From contig NZ_KB908099.1 of the NCBI RefSeq assembly GCF_000382345.1, positions 1-64,000 on the forward strand: DNA of 64,000 nt. Direction: 5' to 3'. Shown piece after piece: positions 20,847 to 29,134 of this stretch. Every line of letters starts with the position of its first letter. Position 1 is the stretch's first letter. Origin of the DNA: Massilia niastensis DSM 21313. GTDB lineage: Bacteria; Pseudomonadota; Gammaproteobacteria; Burkholderiales; Burkholderiaceae_D. Made by a program: the position numbers and the translations under genes. A model generated the notes under the pieces. That model had not been told where the DNA came from. It did not search any database and was given only the letters and a program-made list of their open reading frames with translations.

Positions 20847-22049
20847 TTACTTCCACAGGCTGCACTTGGTCTCGGCCTTGGTGGTATAGGCCTGGTCGCC
20901 CGGGATGGTGGCGACGACCTTGTAGTAATCCCAGGGATACTTCGATTCCGCCGGCTTCTTCACCTGCATCAGGTACATGTCGTGCACCATGCGGCCGTCG
21001 GGCCGGATCACGCCGTTCTTGGTGAACATGTCGTTGACCGGGGTCTTCTTCAGGTGGGCCATGACCTTGTCGGCGTTGTCGGTCCCGGTCGCCTTGACGG
21101 CGTTCAGGAACTGCATCGCGGCCGAGTAGTCGCCCGCCTGCAGCATCGAGGGCTGCTTCTTCATCTTGGCAAAGTAGCGCTTCGACCAGGCGCGGGTGTC
21201 CGGGTTCATGTCCCAGTACCAGCCGTCGGTGAGGTACATGCCCTGGGTGGTGTTCAGGCCCAGGGTGTGCACGTCGTTGATGAACACCAGCAGGCCGGCC
21301 AGCTTCATCTTCTTGGTCAGGCCGAATTCGTTGGCCGCCTTGACCGTGTTGATGGTGTCGCCGCCGGCGTTCGCCAGGCCCAGCACCTGGGCCTTGGAGG
21401 AAGACGCCTGCAGCAGGAAGGACGAGAAATCGGAGGCCGAGAGCGGATGCTTGACGCTGCCGAGCACCGTGCCGCCATTCGCCTTGACCACGTCGGCGGT
21501 GTCCTTTTCCAGCGACTGGCCGAAGGCATAGTCGGCGGTCAGGAAATACCAGGACTTGCCGCCCTGCTTCAGCATCGCCGAGCCGGTGCCGCGCGCCAGC
21601 GCCACGGTGTCGTAGGCGTAGTGCACGGTGTAGGGCGTGCACTGCTCGTTGGTCAGCTGGGCGGTGCCGGAACCGATCGCGATGAATACCTTTTTCTTTT
21701 CGGCCGCCACCTTGGCCATGGCCAGGCTGGCGCCGGAATTCGTGCCCCCAATCAAGAGGTCGACTTTCTCCCGGTCGAACCATTCGCGCGCCTTCGAGGC
21801 GGCGATGTCGGGCTTGTTCTGGTGGTCCGCGACGATCAGCTGGATCTTCTTGCCGTTGATGGCGCTGCCCATGTCGGCGATGGCCATGCGGATCGCTTCC
21901 GCGCCGCCGTTGCCGTCGATGTCCGAATAGACGCCGGACAGGTCGGTCAGGAAGCCGATCTTGATCACGTCGTCCGAAATCTGGGCCTGGGCCGGCATGG
22001 TGAAACCGGCGCTGGCGGCAAGTGCCAGGGCAATGGCAGGTCGTTTCAT
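20847..22049 (-). CDS. livK: Periplasmic branched-chain amino-acid/amide-binding protein
   Basis: 400 aa with a signal peptide (LALAASAGFTMPAQA, cleavage near residue 22). Type I periplasmic binding fold (Peripla_BP_6): KIGFLTDLSGVYSDIDG, GGTNSGASLAMAKVA and TADYAFGQSLEKD blocks. It delivers the ligand to LivHM. Members of this family bind Leu/Ile/Val but also amides, urea or aromatic compounds, so the ligand is open. It lies in the middle of the operon. Confidence 0.92.
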   Translation of the reverse strand: MKRPAIALALAASAGFTMPAQAQISDDVIKIGFLTDLSGVYSDIDGNGGAEAIRMAIADMGSAINGKKIQLIVADHQNKPDIAASKAREWFDREKVDLLIGGTNSGASLAMAKVAAEKKKVFIAIGSGTAQLTNEQCTPYTVHYAYDTVALARGTGSAMLKQGGKSWYFLTADYAFGQSLEKDTADVVKANGGTVLGSVKHPLSASDFSSFLLQASSSKAQVLGLANAGGDTINTVKAANEFGLTKKMKLAGLLVFINDVHTLGLNTTQGMYLTDGWYWDMNPDTRAWSKRYFAKMKKQPSMLQAGDYSAAMQFLNAVKATGTDNADKVMAHLKKTPVNDMFTKNGVIRPDGRMVHDMYLMQVKKPAESKYPWDYYKVVATIPGDQAYTTKAETKCSLWK

Positions 22050-22068
22050 GTTGTCTCCGTTCTGTTAA

Positions 22069-22779
22069 TTACACTCCCAGGAGTTCGGTCAGCACCGGCA
22101 TCCTGGCATCCAGCTCGGCCGCCGCGATCGTCTCGACGACCTGGCCGTGCTCCACCACGTAAAAACGGTCCGCCAGCGGGGCGGCAAATCTGAAATTCTG
22201 TTCCACCATGACGATCGTGTAGCCCTTCGCCTTGAGGGTGGTGATCATGCGCGCCAGGGTTTGCACGATGACCGGCGCCAGCCCTTCGGAAATCTCGTCC
22301 AGCAGCAGCAGGCGCGCGCCGGTGCGCAGGATGCGCGCCACCGCCAGCATCTGCTGCTCGCCGCCCGACAGGCGCGTGCCCTGGCTATGGCGGCGCTCGT
22401 ACAGGTTGGGGAACATCGCGTAGATCTCGTCGACCGTCATGCCGGCGCCGCCATTCCCTTTCAAGGTGGGCGGCAGCATCAGGTTTTCCTCGGCCGACAG
22501 CGAGGCAAAGATGCCCCGCTCTTCCGGGCAATAGCCGATCCCGAGGTGGGCGATGCGGTGCGTCGGCAGCGTGATGGCTTCCACGCCGTCGACCCGCACC
22601 GAGCCGCTGCGGCGCCCGGTCAGGCCCATGATGGCGCGCAGGGTGGTGGTGCGGCCGGCGCCGTTGCGCCCCAGCAGGGTGACGACTTCGCCCGGCTGCA
22701 CGGTCAGGTCGATGCCGTGCAGGATGTGCGATTCGCCATACCAGGCGTGCAGGCCGCGGATCTCCAGCGCGGCCGTCAT
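22069..22779 (-). CDS. livF: Branched-chain amino-acid ABC transporter ATPase LivF, with Arg in Walker A
   Basis: 236 aa. LivF features: LEIRGLHAWYGESHILHGIDL, the ABC signature LSGGEQQMLAVARIL, and Walker B LLLLDEISEGLAP. The Walker A reads GRNGAGRT (37-44): the invariant lysine is replaced by Arg43 (codon CGC), whereas the partner LivG keeps GPNGAGKT. Either one site of the heterodimer is catalytically altered or arginine is tolerated here. Its start overlaps the livG stop by 4 bp. Confidence 0.93.
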   Translation of the reverse strand: MTAALEIRGLHAWYGESHILHGIDLTVQPGEVVTLLGRNGAGRTTTLRAIMGLTGRRSGSVRVDGVEAITLPTHRIAHLGIGYCPEERGIFASLSAEENLMLPPTLKGNGGAGMTVDEIYAMFPNLYERRHSQGTRLSGGEQQMLAVARILRTGARLLLLDEISEGLAPVIVQTLARMITTLKAKGYTIVMVEQNFRFAAPLADRFYVVEHGQVVETIAAAELDARMPVLTELLGV

Positions 22780-23549
22780 CCCTGCGCTCCCTGCAGTTCG
22801 GTCGCGCTGGTGCCCATGTAGGCTTCCATCACCTGCGGATTGCGCGACACCTCGGCATAGCTGCCTTCGGCCAGCAGCGCGCCGCGCTGGAGCACCGAGA
22901 TGCGGTCGCAGATGCCGGACACGACGTTCATGTTGTGCTCGACCATCAGGATGGTGCGCCCCGCCGACACTTTCTTGATCAGCTCGGTGACCCGGTGCAC
23001 GTCCTCGTGGCCCATGCCCTGGGTCGGTTCGTCGAGCAGCATCAGTTCCGGCTCCATCGCCAGGGTGGTGGCGATCTCGAGCGCACGCTTGCGCCCGTAC
23101 GGCAGGTCGGCCGTCATGGTGGTTGCGAAGCCCTCGAGGCCGACTTCGGCCAGCAACTGGAGCGCGCGTTCGTCCAGCCGCTCCAGCGAAGCGCTGCTCT
23201 GCCAGAAATGGAAGCTGGTGCCGAGCTGGCGCTGCAGGCCGATGCGCACGTTCTCGAGCACGCTCATGTGGGGAAAGACGGCGGAAATCTGGAACGAACG
23301 GATCACGCCCATGCGGGCGATCTGGGCCGGCCTGGCCCCCGTGATGTCCTTGCCGTTGAAAAAAATCTGCCCGGAAGTAGGCGTCAGGAACTTGGTGAGC
23401 AGGTTGAAGCAGGTGGTCTTGCCGGCCCCGTTGGGACCGATCAGCGCATGGATATGGCCGCGCTCGACCTTGAGGTTGACGTTATTGACTGCTGTGAATC
23501 CCTTGAATTCCTTGGTCAGATTCCTTGTCTCCAGGATGAGATCCGCCAT
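22776..23549 (-). CDS. livG: Branched-chain amino-acid ABC transporter ATPase LivG
   Basis: 257 aa from the ATG at 23549 (MADLILETRNLTKEF), preceded by GGAGA on the minus strand; the 11-residue upstream extension was not used. Walker A is LIGPNGAGKTTCFNLLT and the D-loop region is LMLLDEPTQGMGHEDV. First gene of the operon, about 50 bp from a good promoter. Confidence 0.94.
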   Translation of the reverse strand: MADLILETRNLTKEFKGFTAVNNVNLKVERGHIHALIGPNGAGKTTCFNLLTKFLTPTSGQIFFNGKDITGARPAQIARMGVIRSFQISAVFPHMSVLENVRIGLQRQLGTSFHFWQSSASLERLDERALQLLAEVGLEGFATTMTADLPYGRKRALEIATTLAMEPELMLLDEPTQGMGHEDVHRVTELIKKVSAGRTILMVEHNMNVVSGICDRISVLQRGALLAEGSYAEVSRNPQVMEAYMGTSATELQGAQG

Positions 23550-23595
23550 TCGTTCTCCAAAACGTGGGCCTGCACCAGACAACAGCTTTTGACAA

Positions 23596-23624
23596 ATAGT
23601 ACATACTAAGATGGCGCATCACAA
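23596..23624 (-). promoter_or_regulatory. Promoter of the liv operon
   Basis: On the minus strand: -35 TTGTGA (23619-23624), a 17-bp spacer, and -10 TACTAT (23596-23601). It lies about 47 bp before the livG start. Confidence 0.6.
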
Positions 23625-23704
23625 CAAGCAGCTCTACGGTGCGGCGCTCCGTCCCCTCTTCCTGCGCGCACGCCGGCTGTGCACTTTTGCACAGCCTTGC
23701 GGAT

Positions 23705-25330
23705 TCAGCCGCCCTTCAGCAGGTCTTCGGCGGCCTTTTCCGCGATCATGATGGTCGGCGAATTCGTATTCCCCGAAGTAATGAACGGCATGATCGAGGC
23801 GTCCACCACGCGCAAATTAGCGATGCCGCGCACGCGCAGGCGGCTGTCGACCACGGCCTGCGGATCGTCGGCGCGCCCCATGCGGCAGGTGCCGACCGGA
23901 TGGAAGATCGTGGTGCCGATCAGGCCGGCGGCCTGGGCCAGTTCTTCCTCGGTCTGGTAGGCCGGGCCGGGCAGGTATTCTTCCGGCCGGTAGCGCGCCA
24001 GTGCCGGCGCCGCCACGATGCGCCGCGTCAGGCCCAGGGCGGCGGCGGCGGTCTTGCGGTCGGCCTCGGTGCTCAGGTAATTCGGCGTGATCTTCGGCGC
24101 CGCATGGCTGTCGTTCGACGCGATGCGCACATGGCCGCGCGAGGTCGGCTGCAGGTTGCACACGCTCGCCGTGAAGGCGGGAAAACGGTGCAGCGGCTCG
24201 CCGAACTTGTCGAGCGAGAGCGGCTGCACGTGGAATTGCAGGTCGGGCGCCTCCGTCATGCCCCGTCCGGAGCGGGCGAACACGCCCAGCTGCGACGGCG
24301 CCATCGACATCGGGCCGCTCTGGAACAGCGCATATTCGAGGCCGATGCGCAGCTTGCCGAACCAGTTCGCGGTGCGCATGTTCAAGGTTGGCGCCCCGCT
24401 GATCCGGAAGATCATGCGCAGCTGCAGGTGGTCCTGCAGGTTTTCGCCCACGCCCGGCAGCTCGGCCACAGGAGCGATTCCCTGCCCGTGCAGATTCGCC
24501 GCCGCGCCGATGCCGGACAGCTGGAGGATCTGCGGCGAGCCGATGGCGCCAGCCGCCAGCAGGGTTTCGCGGTGCGCGGTCGCGGTGTAGGCGCGGCCGC
24601 CGCCGCTGAACTGCACGCCGCGGCAGACTTTGCCCTGCGGCCCGTCCTCGACCAGCAGGCGCTCGACATGGCAGCCCGTCATGATGGTCAGGTTCGGGCG
24701 CTGCGCGGCCGGTTTCAGGAAAGCCCGCGCCGTATTCAGGCGGATGCCGCGCCGCTGGTTGACCTCGAAATAGGCGGAGCCCGCGCCGCCGCCGGCATTC
24801 AGGTCGCCGATCTTGGGAATGCCGACCTCCTGCGCCGCGTCGCGGAAGGCATCCAGGATCTGCCACGACAGGCGTTGCCGCTCGACCCGCCATTCGCCGC
24901 CGACGCCATGCACCTCGCTGGCGCCGCCGTAGTAATCTTCGCTGCGCTTGAACAGCGGCAGCACCTGGTCCCAGCGCCAGGATGGATCGCCCGCCACCTC
25001 GGCCCAGCGGTCGTAGTCGGCCGCCTGGCCGCGCATGTAGATCATGCCGTTGATCGACGAGCTGCCGCCGAGCACCTTGCCCCGCGGGTAGATCAGCGAA
25101 CGCCCGCCCAGTCCGGCTTCCGCTTCGGTCTTGAACAGCCAGTCGGTGCGCGGATTGCCGATGCAGTGCAGGTAGCCGACGGGGATATGGATCCAGACGT
25201 AGTCATCGCGGCCTCCCGCTTCGATCAGGAGCACGTCCACATCCTTGTTCCGTGTCAGGCGGTTCGCCAGGACGCAGCCGGAAGTGCCGGCCCCGATGAT
25301 GATGTAGTCGTACTCGCCGGCCGATTCCAT
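23705..25330 (-). CDS. GMC-family FAD oxidoreductase (choline/alcohol dehydrogenase-like)
   Basis: 541 aa. The FAD-binding fold is near the N-terminus: YDYIIIGAGTSGCVLANRLT. The GMC signature is YPRGKVLGGSSSINGMIYMRGQ; the C-terminal catalytic His is in FHPVGTCRMG and the catalytic Asn in FITSGNTNSPTIMIAEKAA. It oxidises an alcohol; choline, polyethylene glycol and aliphatic alcohols are all used by relatives. It has no signal peptide and no neighbouring betaine or aldehyde dehydrogenase genes, so the substrate cannot be assigned. Last minus-strand gene before the proposed origin. Confidence 0.92.
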   Translation of the reverse strand: MESAGEYDYIIIGAGTSGCVLANRLTRNKDVDVLLIEAGGRDDYVWIHIPVGYLHCIGNPRTDWLFKTEAEAGLGGRSLIYPRGKVLGGSSSINGMIYMRGQAADYDRWAEVAGDPSWRWDQVLPLFKRSEDYYGGASEVHGVGGEWRVERQRLSWQILDAFRDAAQEVGIPKIGDLNAGGGAGSAYFEVNQRRGIRLNTARAFLKPAAQRPNLTIMTGCHVERLLVEDGPQGKVCRGVQFSGGGRAYTATAHRETLLAAGAIGSPQILQLSGIGAAANLHGQGIAPVAELPGVGENLQDHLQLRMIFRISGAPTLNMRTANWFGKLRIGLEYALFQSGPMSMAPSQLGVFARSGRGMTEAPDLQFHVQPLSLDKFGEPLHRFPAFTASVCNLQPTSRGHVRIASNDSHAAPKITPNYLSTEADRKTAAAALGLTRRIVAAPALARYRPEEYLPGPAYQTEEELAQAAGLIGTTIFHPVGTCRMGRADDPQAVVDSRLRVRGIANLRVVDASIMPFITSGNTNSPTIMIAEKAAEDLLKGG

Positions 25331-25500
25331 GGGCTAGCGTACCGAGTCGACGGAAAGATGGCCGGCCGGCGAGCGCATACCGCCGGGCTTCGGCATGCAT
25401 TCAGCGAGCAGACACGGCAGCGCGTCGAGATCCAATACCCCTCCGTCCGTAGTTCGATGAATGGAGCTTACCAGATCGTAAACGGAAGTCCAGAGCCCAT

Positions 25501-25726
25501 CTGTGGATAACCAACTTGATATCCACAGGTATCGATTGTGCAAAACTCGGCTTTTTTGCACAGGCAAAAATCTTGTTCAGGTTTTCCCTCAGGAACTTCG
25601 ATGACTAGCGCACCGTCTTATCCGTCACGTAAACGACTGATTCTTCACCCGTTAACCGGGTTGTCCACAGAAAAGGGCTACCGTTAACCACTACTATCAA
25701 CGTTGTATATAGATCTGGTTGTAAAC
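25501..25726 (+). repeat. Origin module 1 (most degenerate copy)
   Basis: In order: perfect inverted DnaA box TGTGGATAA (25502-25510), ATATCCACA (25519-25527), GTAAAC (25629), TTGTCCACA (25661-25669), trio-like CCACTACTATC (25688-25698), then AT-rich TTGTATATAGATC. The spacing between the last box and the trinucleotide run matches modules 2 and 3. Confidence 0.75.
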
Positions 25727-25740
25727 CGAACGGGGCCGCG

Positions 25741-25756
25741 AAAAAAAATTTTTTTT
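25741..25756. other. A8T8 tract
   Basis: A palindromic run of eight A followed by eight T between origin modules 1 and 2. Such A-tracts bend DNA and are easily melted; a second poly-T run lies at 26362-26369. Confidence 0.7.
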
Positions 25757-25873
25757 GATGTCGCGTTGCAACTTGGCACATCGCCAACGCGCTTCGCCGT
25801 GTCGACCGATCGGGTTTGCCGAACGCTGTGCCAGGCCTTCCAGGCCGCCAGGAGGCCTGCGCGCCCTTCCCGT

Positions 25874-26100
25874 CTGTGGACAACCCAATGAATATCCACA
25901 GGATCGAATGTGCGGAACTGGTGGTTTACCCCGACCACCGGATTTCTATCCAGTTTTCCTGCAAGACAAAAACAAGCTTTGTCCAGCTGGTTAACGCGAC
26001 CGTAAACCACTGATGCTGTGGAAAAAATCCTTGTTATCCACAAAGAAGCTGCCGTTTACTACTACTACCAATGTATATATAAATCTTTAGATACAACAAC
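25874..26100 (+). repeat. Origin module 2 (best DnaA-trio copy)
   Basis: TGTGGACAA (25875), ATATCCACA (25892), GTTTAC (25924), GTAAAC (26002), TGTGGAAAA (26017), perfect TTATCCACA (26034-26042), a 14-base GC-containing spacer, then TACTACTACTACC (26057-26069) and an AT-rich ATGTATATATAAATC stretch (26071-26085). Box, spacer, TAC trinucleotides and AT-rich DNA follow the order of the basal unwinding system described for Bacillus oriC. Confidence 0.8.
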
Positions 26101-26375
26101 AGAACAAAAACGCACGCGTATCCGCCAGCGCCAGGCCTGGTGGAAGCTTTCCTGAAGAGTTTTCAAAAAAAACGGCAGCTCAGCGAACTGGTTCTGTATG
26201 CATCTGCTGAAAAAACCGGCAGATCAAACCCCTACCCCGACGCACAGCGCGATGGCCAAGCGCTCGCGGATCGCCAGTTCGCGTCCGGTGCTGACGACCT
26301 GGCTTGGCGAACGGACGGTCGATGCTCAGCCCGGACACCCTGGAAGCGGTTTTTCAGAAGATTTTTTTTAAGCGG

Positions 26376-26602
26376 CTGTGGAAAAGCCACTGAATATCCA
26401 CAGGAGCAGATGTGCAGAACCGGCGTTTACTGAGCAGCCAGAAATCTTGTCCAAGATCCGTTCTCGCTGAAAACAAGGTTTGTCCAGCACTTCAGAAATG
26501 CCGTAAACGGTTGATACTGTGGAGTAAACCCGGTTTATCCACAGATGAAGACGCGTTTACTATCACTACCAGTTTTGTATACATCCTTAGTTTACTAACT
26601 AC
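26376..26602 (+). repeat. Origin module 3
   Basis: TGTGGAAAA (26377), ATATCCACA (26394), GTTTAC (26425), GTAAAC (26503), TGTGGAGTA (26518), perfect TTATCCACA (26535-26543), a 14-base spacer, then TACTATCACTACC (26558-26570) and AT-rich TTTTGTATACATCC. Module starts are 373 and 502 bp apart. Confidence 0.8.
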
Positions 26603-26696
26603 CTGAACAGCAAAAACCGGGACAGCAGAAAACGAACGCCACCAGGGCCGCTTCTGTTACTCTTCCAGCCAATGAACCACGTCGACAGCCACTTCC

Positions 26697-27140
26697 ATGA
26701 CCACCATCACGCGCTGTACAAGTCCTGGACAGCCTGGCTGGCTGGCGCTGCGCACCGCTTTATGGCCCGAAGAAGAGGAAGAACACCTGGCTGAAATGCG
26801 CGCCTTCTGTGCACAACCCGAGCGTTATGCACAGTTCCTCGCCTGCTCTGCCGATAATGCACCCCAGGGATTCGTTGAGATCGCCCTGCGCAGCGATTAC
26901 GTGAACGGCACCGCCAGTTCTCCCGTCGCGTTCCTGGAAGGCCTGTACGTCGCGCCAGCGTTTCGCCGGCAAGGCATTGCCGCGCTGCTGGTCGAGAAGG
27001 CCCAGGAATGGGCGCGCGAACACGGCTGCAGCGAACTGGCTTCCGATGCCGTGCTCGAGAATACGGCGAGCCATGCGCTGCACAGAGCGCTCGGATTCAC
27101 GGAAACGGAGCGCGTGGTGTACTTCCGCAAACTACTTTGA
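26697..27140 (+). CDS. Aminoglycoside 6'-N-acetyltransferase-like GNAT protein (AAC(6')-I type)
   Basis: 147 aa, the size of AAC(6')-I enzymes. Segments LALRTALWPEEEEEHLAEM, FVEIALRSDYVNG, SSPVAFLEGLYV, FRRQGIAALLVEKAQEWA (acetyl-CoA site), GCSELASDA and LHRALGFTETERVVYFRK follow the AAC(6')-Ic type pattern closely, from memory of that family. These enzymes acetylate the 6'-amino group of aminoglycosides. In a chromosomal setting it may be silent or have another natural substrate. It is the first gene right of the proposed origin, with no integron or transposon signs and only a weak ribosome site. Confidence 0.8.
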   Translation: MTTITRCTSPGQPGWLALRTALWPEEEEEHLAEMRAFCAQPERYAQFLACSADNAPQGFVEIALRSDYVNGTASSPVAFLEGLYVAPAFRRQGIAALLVEKAQEWAREHGCSELASDAVLENTASHALHRALGFTETERVVYFRKLL

Positions 27141-27162
27141 CAGCAAAAACACATTAAAAAAA

Positions 27163-27957
27163 ATGCGATTAGGGATCATCAGCGCTTTGCAAGAAGAACA
27201 GGCAGGGCTCGTGGAAGCCATGAGAGGGCCCTCCAGGCTCATCCATGGCAAGCGCGAGTACTTTGCCGGACACCTGTGGGAAATCGACGCTGTGTGCGTT
27301 TTATCGCGGATTGGCAAGGTTGCCGCCGCCATGACGGCCACCACGCTTGTGGAAAAGTTCGGAGTTACCCACATCCTGTTCACGGGCGTGGCTGGCGCCG
27401 GGGATAAATCGGTGCGTGTCGGGGATATCGTGGTCGCGGAATCCTTCGTCCAGCACGACATGGACGCCAGTCCCCTGTTCCCGCGCTTCGAGGTGCCGCT
27501 GACGGGGCTGACGCACTTCCAGCCCGACCAGCAGATGGCGGTGCGCCTGTCCGGGGCCGCCCATGACTTCCTCGAACTGGACCTGCTGGAAGCGATCAGC
27601 GAAACGGAAAGGCGCGAATTCCGCCTCGAGCAGCCGCGCGTGCACCGCGGCCTGGTGGCCAGCGGCGACCAGTTCGTCAACGACCGCGAGCGGCTGAACG
27701 CCATGAACGATGCCCTGCCGGGCCTGGTGGCGGTGGAGATGGAAGGCGCCGCGGTGGCGCAGGTGTGCTTCGAACTGGGCGTGCCCTTCGCCGTGCTGCG
27801 CACGATTTCCGACAACGCCAATGAAAACGCGGCCCCCGATTTCATGCGTTTCGTGAAATCGGTGGCCGCGCAATATGCCTTTCACATCACCCGGCGCATG
27901 TGCCGCGACCTGAAAGACGCGCCGCTTCAGTTCAGCAGCGATTCGGCCGGCACGTAG
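27163..27957 (+). CDS. mtnN: 5'-methylthioadenosine/S-adenosylhomocysteine nucleosidase
   Basis: 264 aa from the ATG at 27163 ([16 protein letters not shown]); the longer open frame runs back into the acetyltransferase. Catalytic features: Glu11/12 in [24 protein letters not shown], the ribose-binding [12 protein letters not shown] segment, and the catalytic Asp in [10 protein letters not shown]. It hydrolyses MTA and SAH to adenine and the thio-ribose, feeding methionine salvage and SAM/AHL by-product recycling. It is 22 bp after the acetyltransferase, and its 3' end overlaps the convergent ald gene by 31 bp. Confidence 0.93.
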   Translation: MRLGIISALQEEQAGLVEAMRGPSRLIHGKREYFAGHLWEIDAVCVLSRIGKVAAAMTATTLVEKFGVTHILFTGVAGAGDKSVRVGDIVVAESFVQHDMDASPLFPRFEVPLTGLTHFQPDQQMAVRLSGAAHDFLELDLLEAISETERREFRLEQPRVHRGLVASGDQFVNDRERLNAMNDALPGLVAVEMEGAAVAQVCFELGVPFAVLRTISDNANENAAPDFMRFVKSVAAQYAFHITRRMCRDLKDAPLQFSSDSAGT

Positions 27958-29042
27958 TCGTAGCCGAGGGCCTGGGCCACGGCGGCGTAGGTGATCTTGC
28001 CTTCGCAGACGTTCAGGCCCTGGCGCAGGTGCGGGTCGTCCGCCATCGCCTGTTTCCAGCCCTTGCCGGCCAGCGCCACGGCGTGGCCGATGGTGGCGTT
28101 ATTCAGGGCGAAGGTGGAGGTGCGCGCCACCGCGCCCGGCATGTTGGCCACGCAGTAGTGGATCACGTTGTCGACCACGAAGGTCGGATCGGCGTGGGTG
28201 GTGGGATGCGAGGTTTCGAAGCAGCCGCCCTGGTCGATCGCCACGTCCACGATCACCGCGCCCTTCTTCATGTGCGAGACCATGTCGCGGGTGACCAGTT
28301 TCGGCGCCGCGGCGCCCGGCACCAGCACGCCGCCGACCACCAGGTCGGCCGACAGCACCGCTTTCTCGAGCGCGAGCGCGTTCGAATACAGGGTGGAGAT
28401 GCGGTTGCCGAACACCAGGTCGAGCTGGCGCAGCCGGTCGACGTTCTTGTCCAGCACCGTGACGCGCGCCCCGGCGCCGACCGCCATCTGCAGCGCATTG
28501 GTGCCGACCACGCCGGCGCCGATGACGACGACGTGTCCAGGCGCCACGCCCGGCACGCCGCCCAGCAGCAGGCCCATGCCGCCCTTGGATTTCTCCAGGT
28601 GGCTGGCGCCGGCCTGGATCGCCATGCGGCCGGCGACCTCGCTCATCGGCGCCAGCAGCGGCAGGCCGCCACCCTGGCCGGTGATGGTTTCGTAGGCGAT
28701 GCAGACCGCCCCCGATTTCACGAGCGCCGCGGTCTGCTCCGGATCCGGCGCCAGGTGCAGGTAGGTGTACAGCACCTGCCCCGGGCGCAGCATCGCGCAT
28801 TCCGCCGGCTGCGGCTCCTTGACCTTCACGATCATTTCCGCACGCGCGAAGATTTCCCTAGCCGTCCCGACGATCGCGGCGCCGGCCGCCACGTACTGCT
28901 CGTCGAGCAGGCCGATCTCGGCCCCCGCATCCTGCTGCACGATGACCTGGTGACCACGGGCCACCAGTTCGCGCACCGACGCGGGCGTGAGCCCGACGCG
29001 GTACTCGTGGTTCTTGATTTCCTTCGGAACGCCAACCAGCAT
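27927..29042 (-). CDS. ald: Alanine dehydrogenase
   Basis: 371 aa, typical length. [20 protein letters not shown] is the family start; the catalytic lysine is in MIVKVKEPQ and His in [11 protein letters not shown]; the NAD fold is [28 protein letters not shown]. It performs reversible NAD-dependent deamination of L-alanine to pyruvate. The Shine-Dalgarno AAAGGAG lies 8 bases upstream. Convergent with mtnN, with overlapping 3' ends. Confidence 0.96.
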   Translation of the reverse strand: MLVGVPKEIKNHEYRVGLTPASVRELVARGHQVIVQQDAGAEIGLLDEQYVAAGAAIVGTAREIFARAEMIVKVKEPQPAECAMLRPGQVLYTYLHLAPDPEQTAALVKSGAVCIAYETITGQGGGLPLLAPMSEVAGRMAIQAGASHLEKSKGGMGLLLGGVPGVAPGHVVVIGAGVVGTNALQMAVGAGARVTVLDKNVDRLRQLDLVFGNRISTLYSNALALEKAVLSADLVVGGVLVPGAAAPKLVTRDMVSHMKKGAVIVDVAIDQGGCFETSHPTTHADPTFVVDNVIHYCVANMPGAVARTSTFALNNATIGHAVALAGKGWKQAMADDPHLRQGLNVCEGKITYAAVAQALGYDYVPAESLLN

Positions 29043-29062
29043 GTCTGTCTCCTTTGTATTGA

Positions 29063-29086
29063 CTACGTCTACTGCTACTCCTACTC
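29063..29086. repeat. Four hexamer repeats in the ald leader
   Basis: Four contiguous CTACNN hexamers (CTACGT, CTACTG, CTACTC, CTACTC) lie about 20-45 bp before the ald start codon, in the 92-bp gap between ald and putA. Slippage here could alter promoter spacing; no role is known. Confidence 0.5.
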
Positions 29087-29134
29087 CTCGGTGATGCGTC
29101 GATTACGGTGTGACCAGCTTACTACGGTCGATTG

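Larger units (their letters stand above)
25331..26696. other. Candidate chromosomal replication origin (oriC): gene-free region with three DnaA-box/DnaA-trio modules
   Basis: 1366 bp with no believable gene. It contains at least 11 DnaA-box-like 9-mers, three of them perfect TTATCCACA: 25502-25510 (minus), 26034-26042 and 26535-26543. Near matches lie at 25519, 25661, 25875, 25892, 26017, 26377, 26394 and 26518. Three modules share one architecture (see module entries). GTAAAC/GTTTAC occurs 11 times. Context supports an origin: parABS, mnmG, rsmG and the atp operon lie within 22 kb, and genes switch from mostly minus on the left to more plus on the right. dnaA and dnaN are not in the window, which is the main reservation; a DnaA-titration (datA-like) or reactivation locus is the alternative. 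Confidence 0.75.

Noticed and set aside
26140..26433. 97-codon open frame between origin modules 2 and 3
   Set aside because: It ends inside module 3 and its composition is not protein-like; no family match.
25605..26606. Several open frames of 60-120 codons inside the origin-like region
   Set aside because: No ribosome sites, no homology, and they run through repeated DnaA-box modules in different frames.
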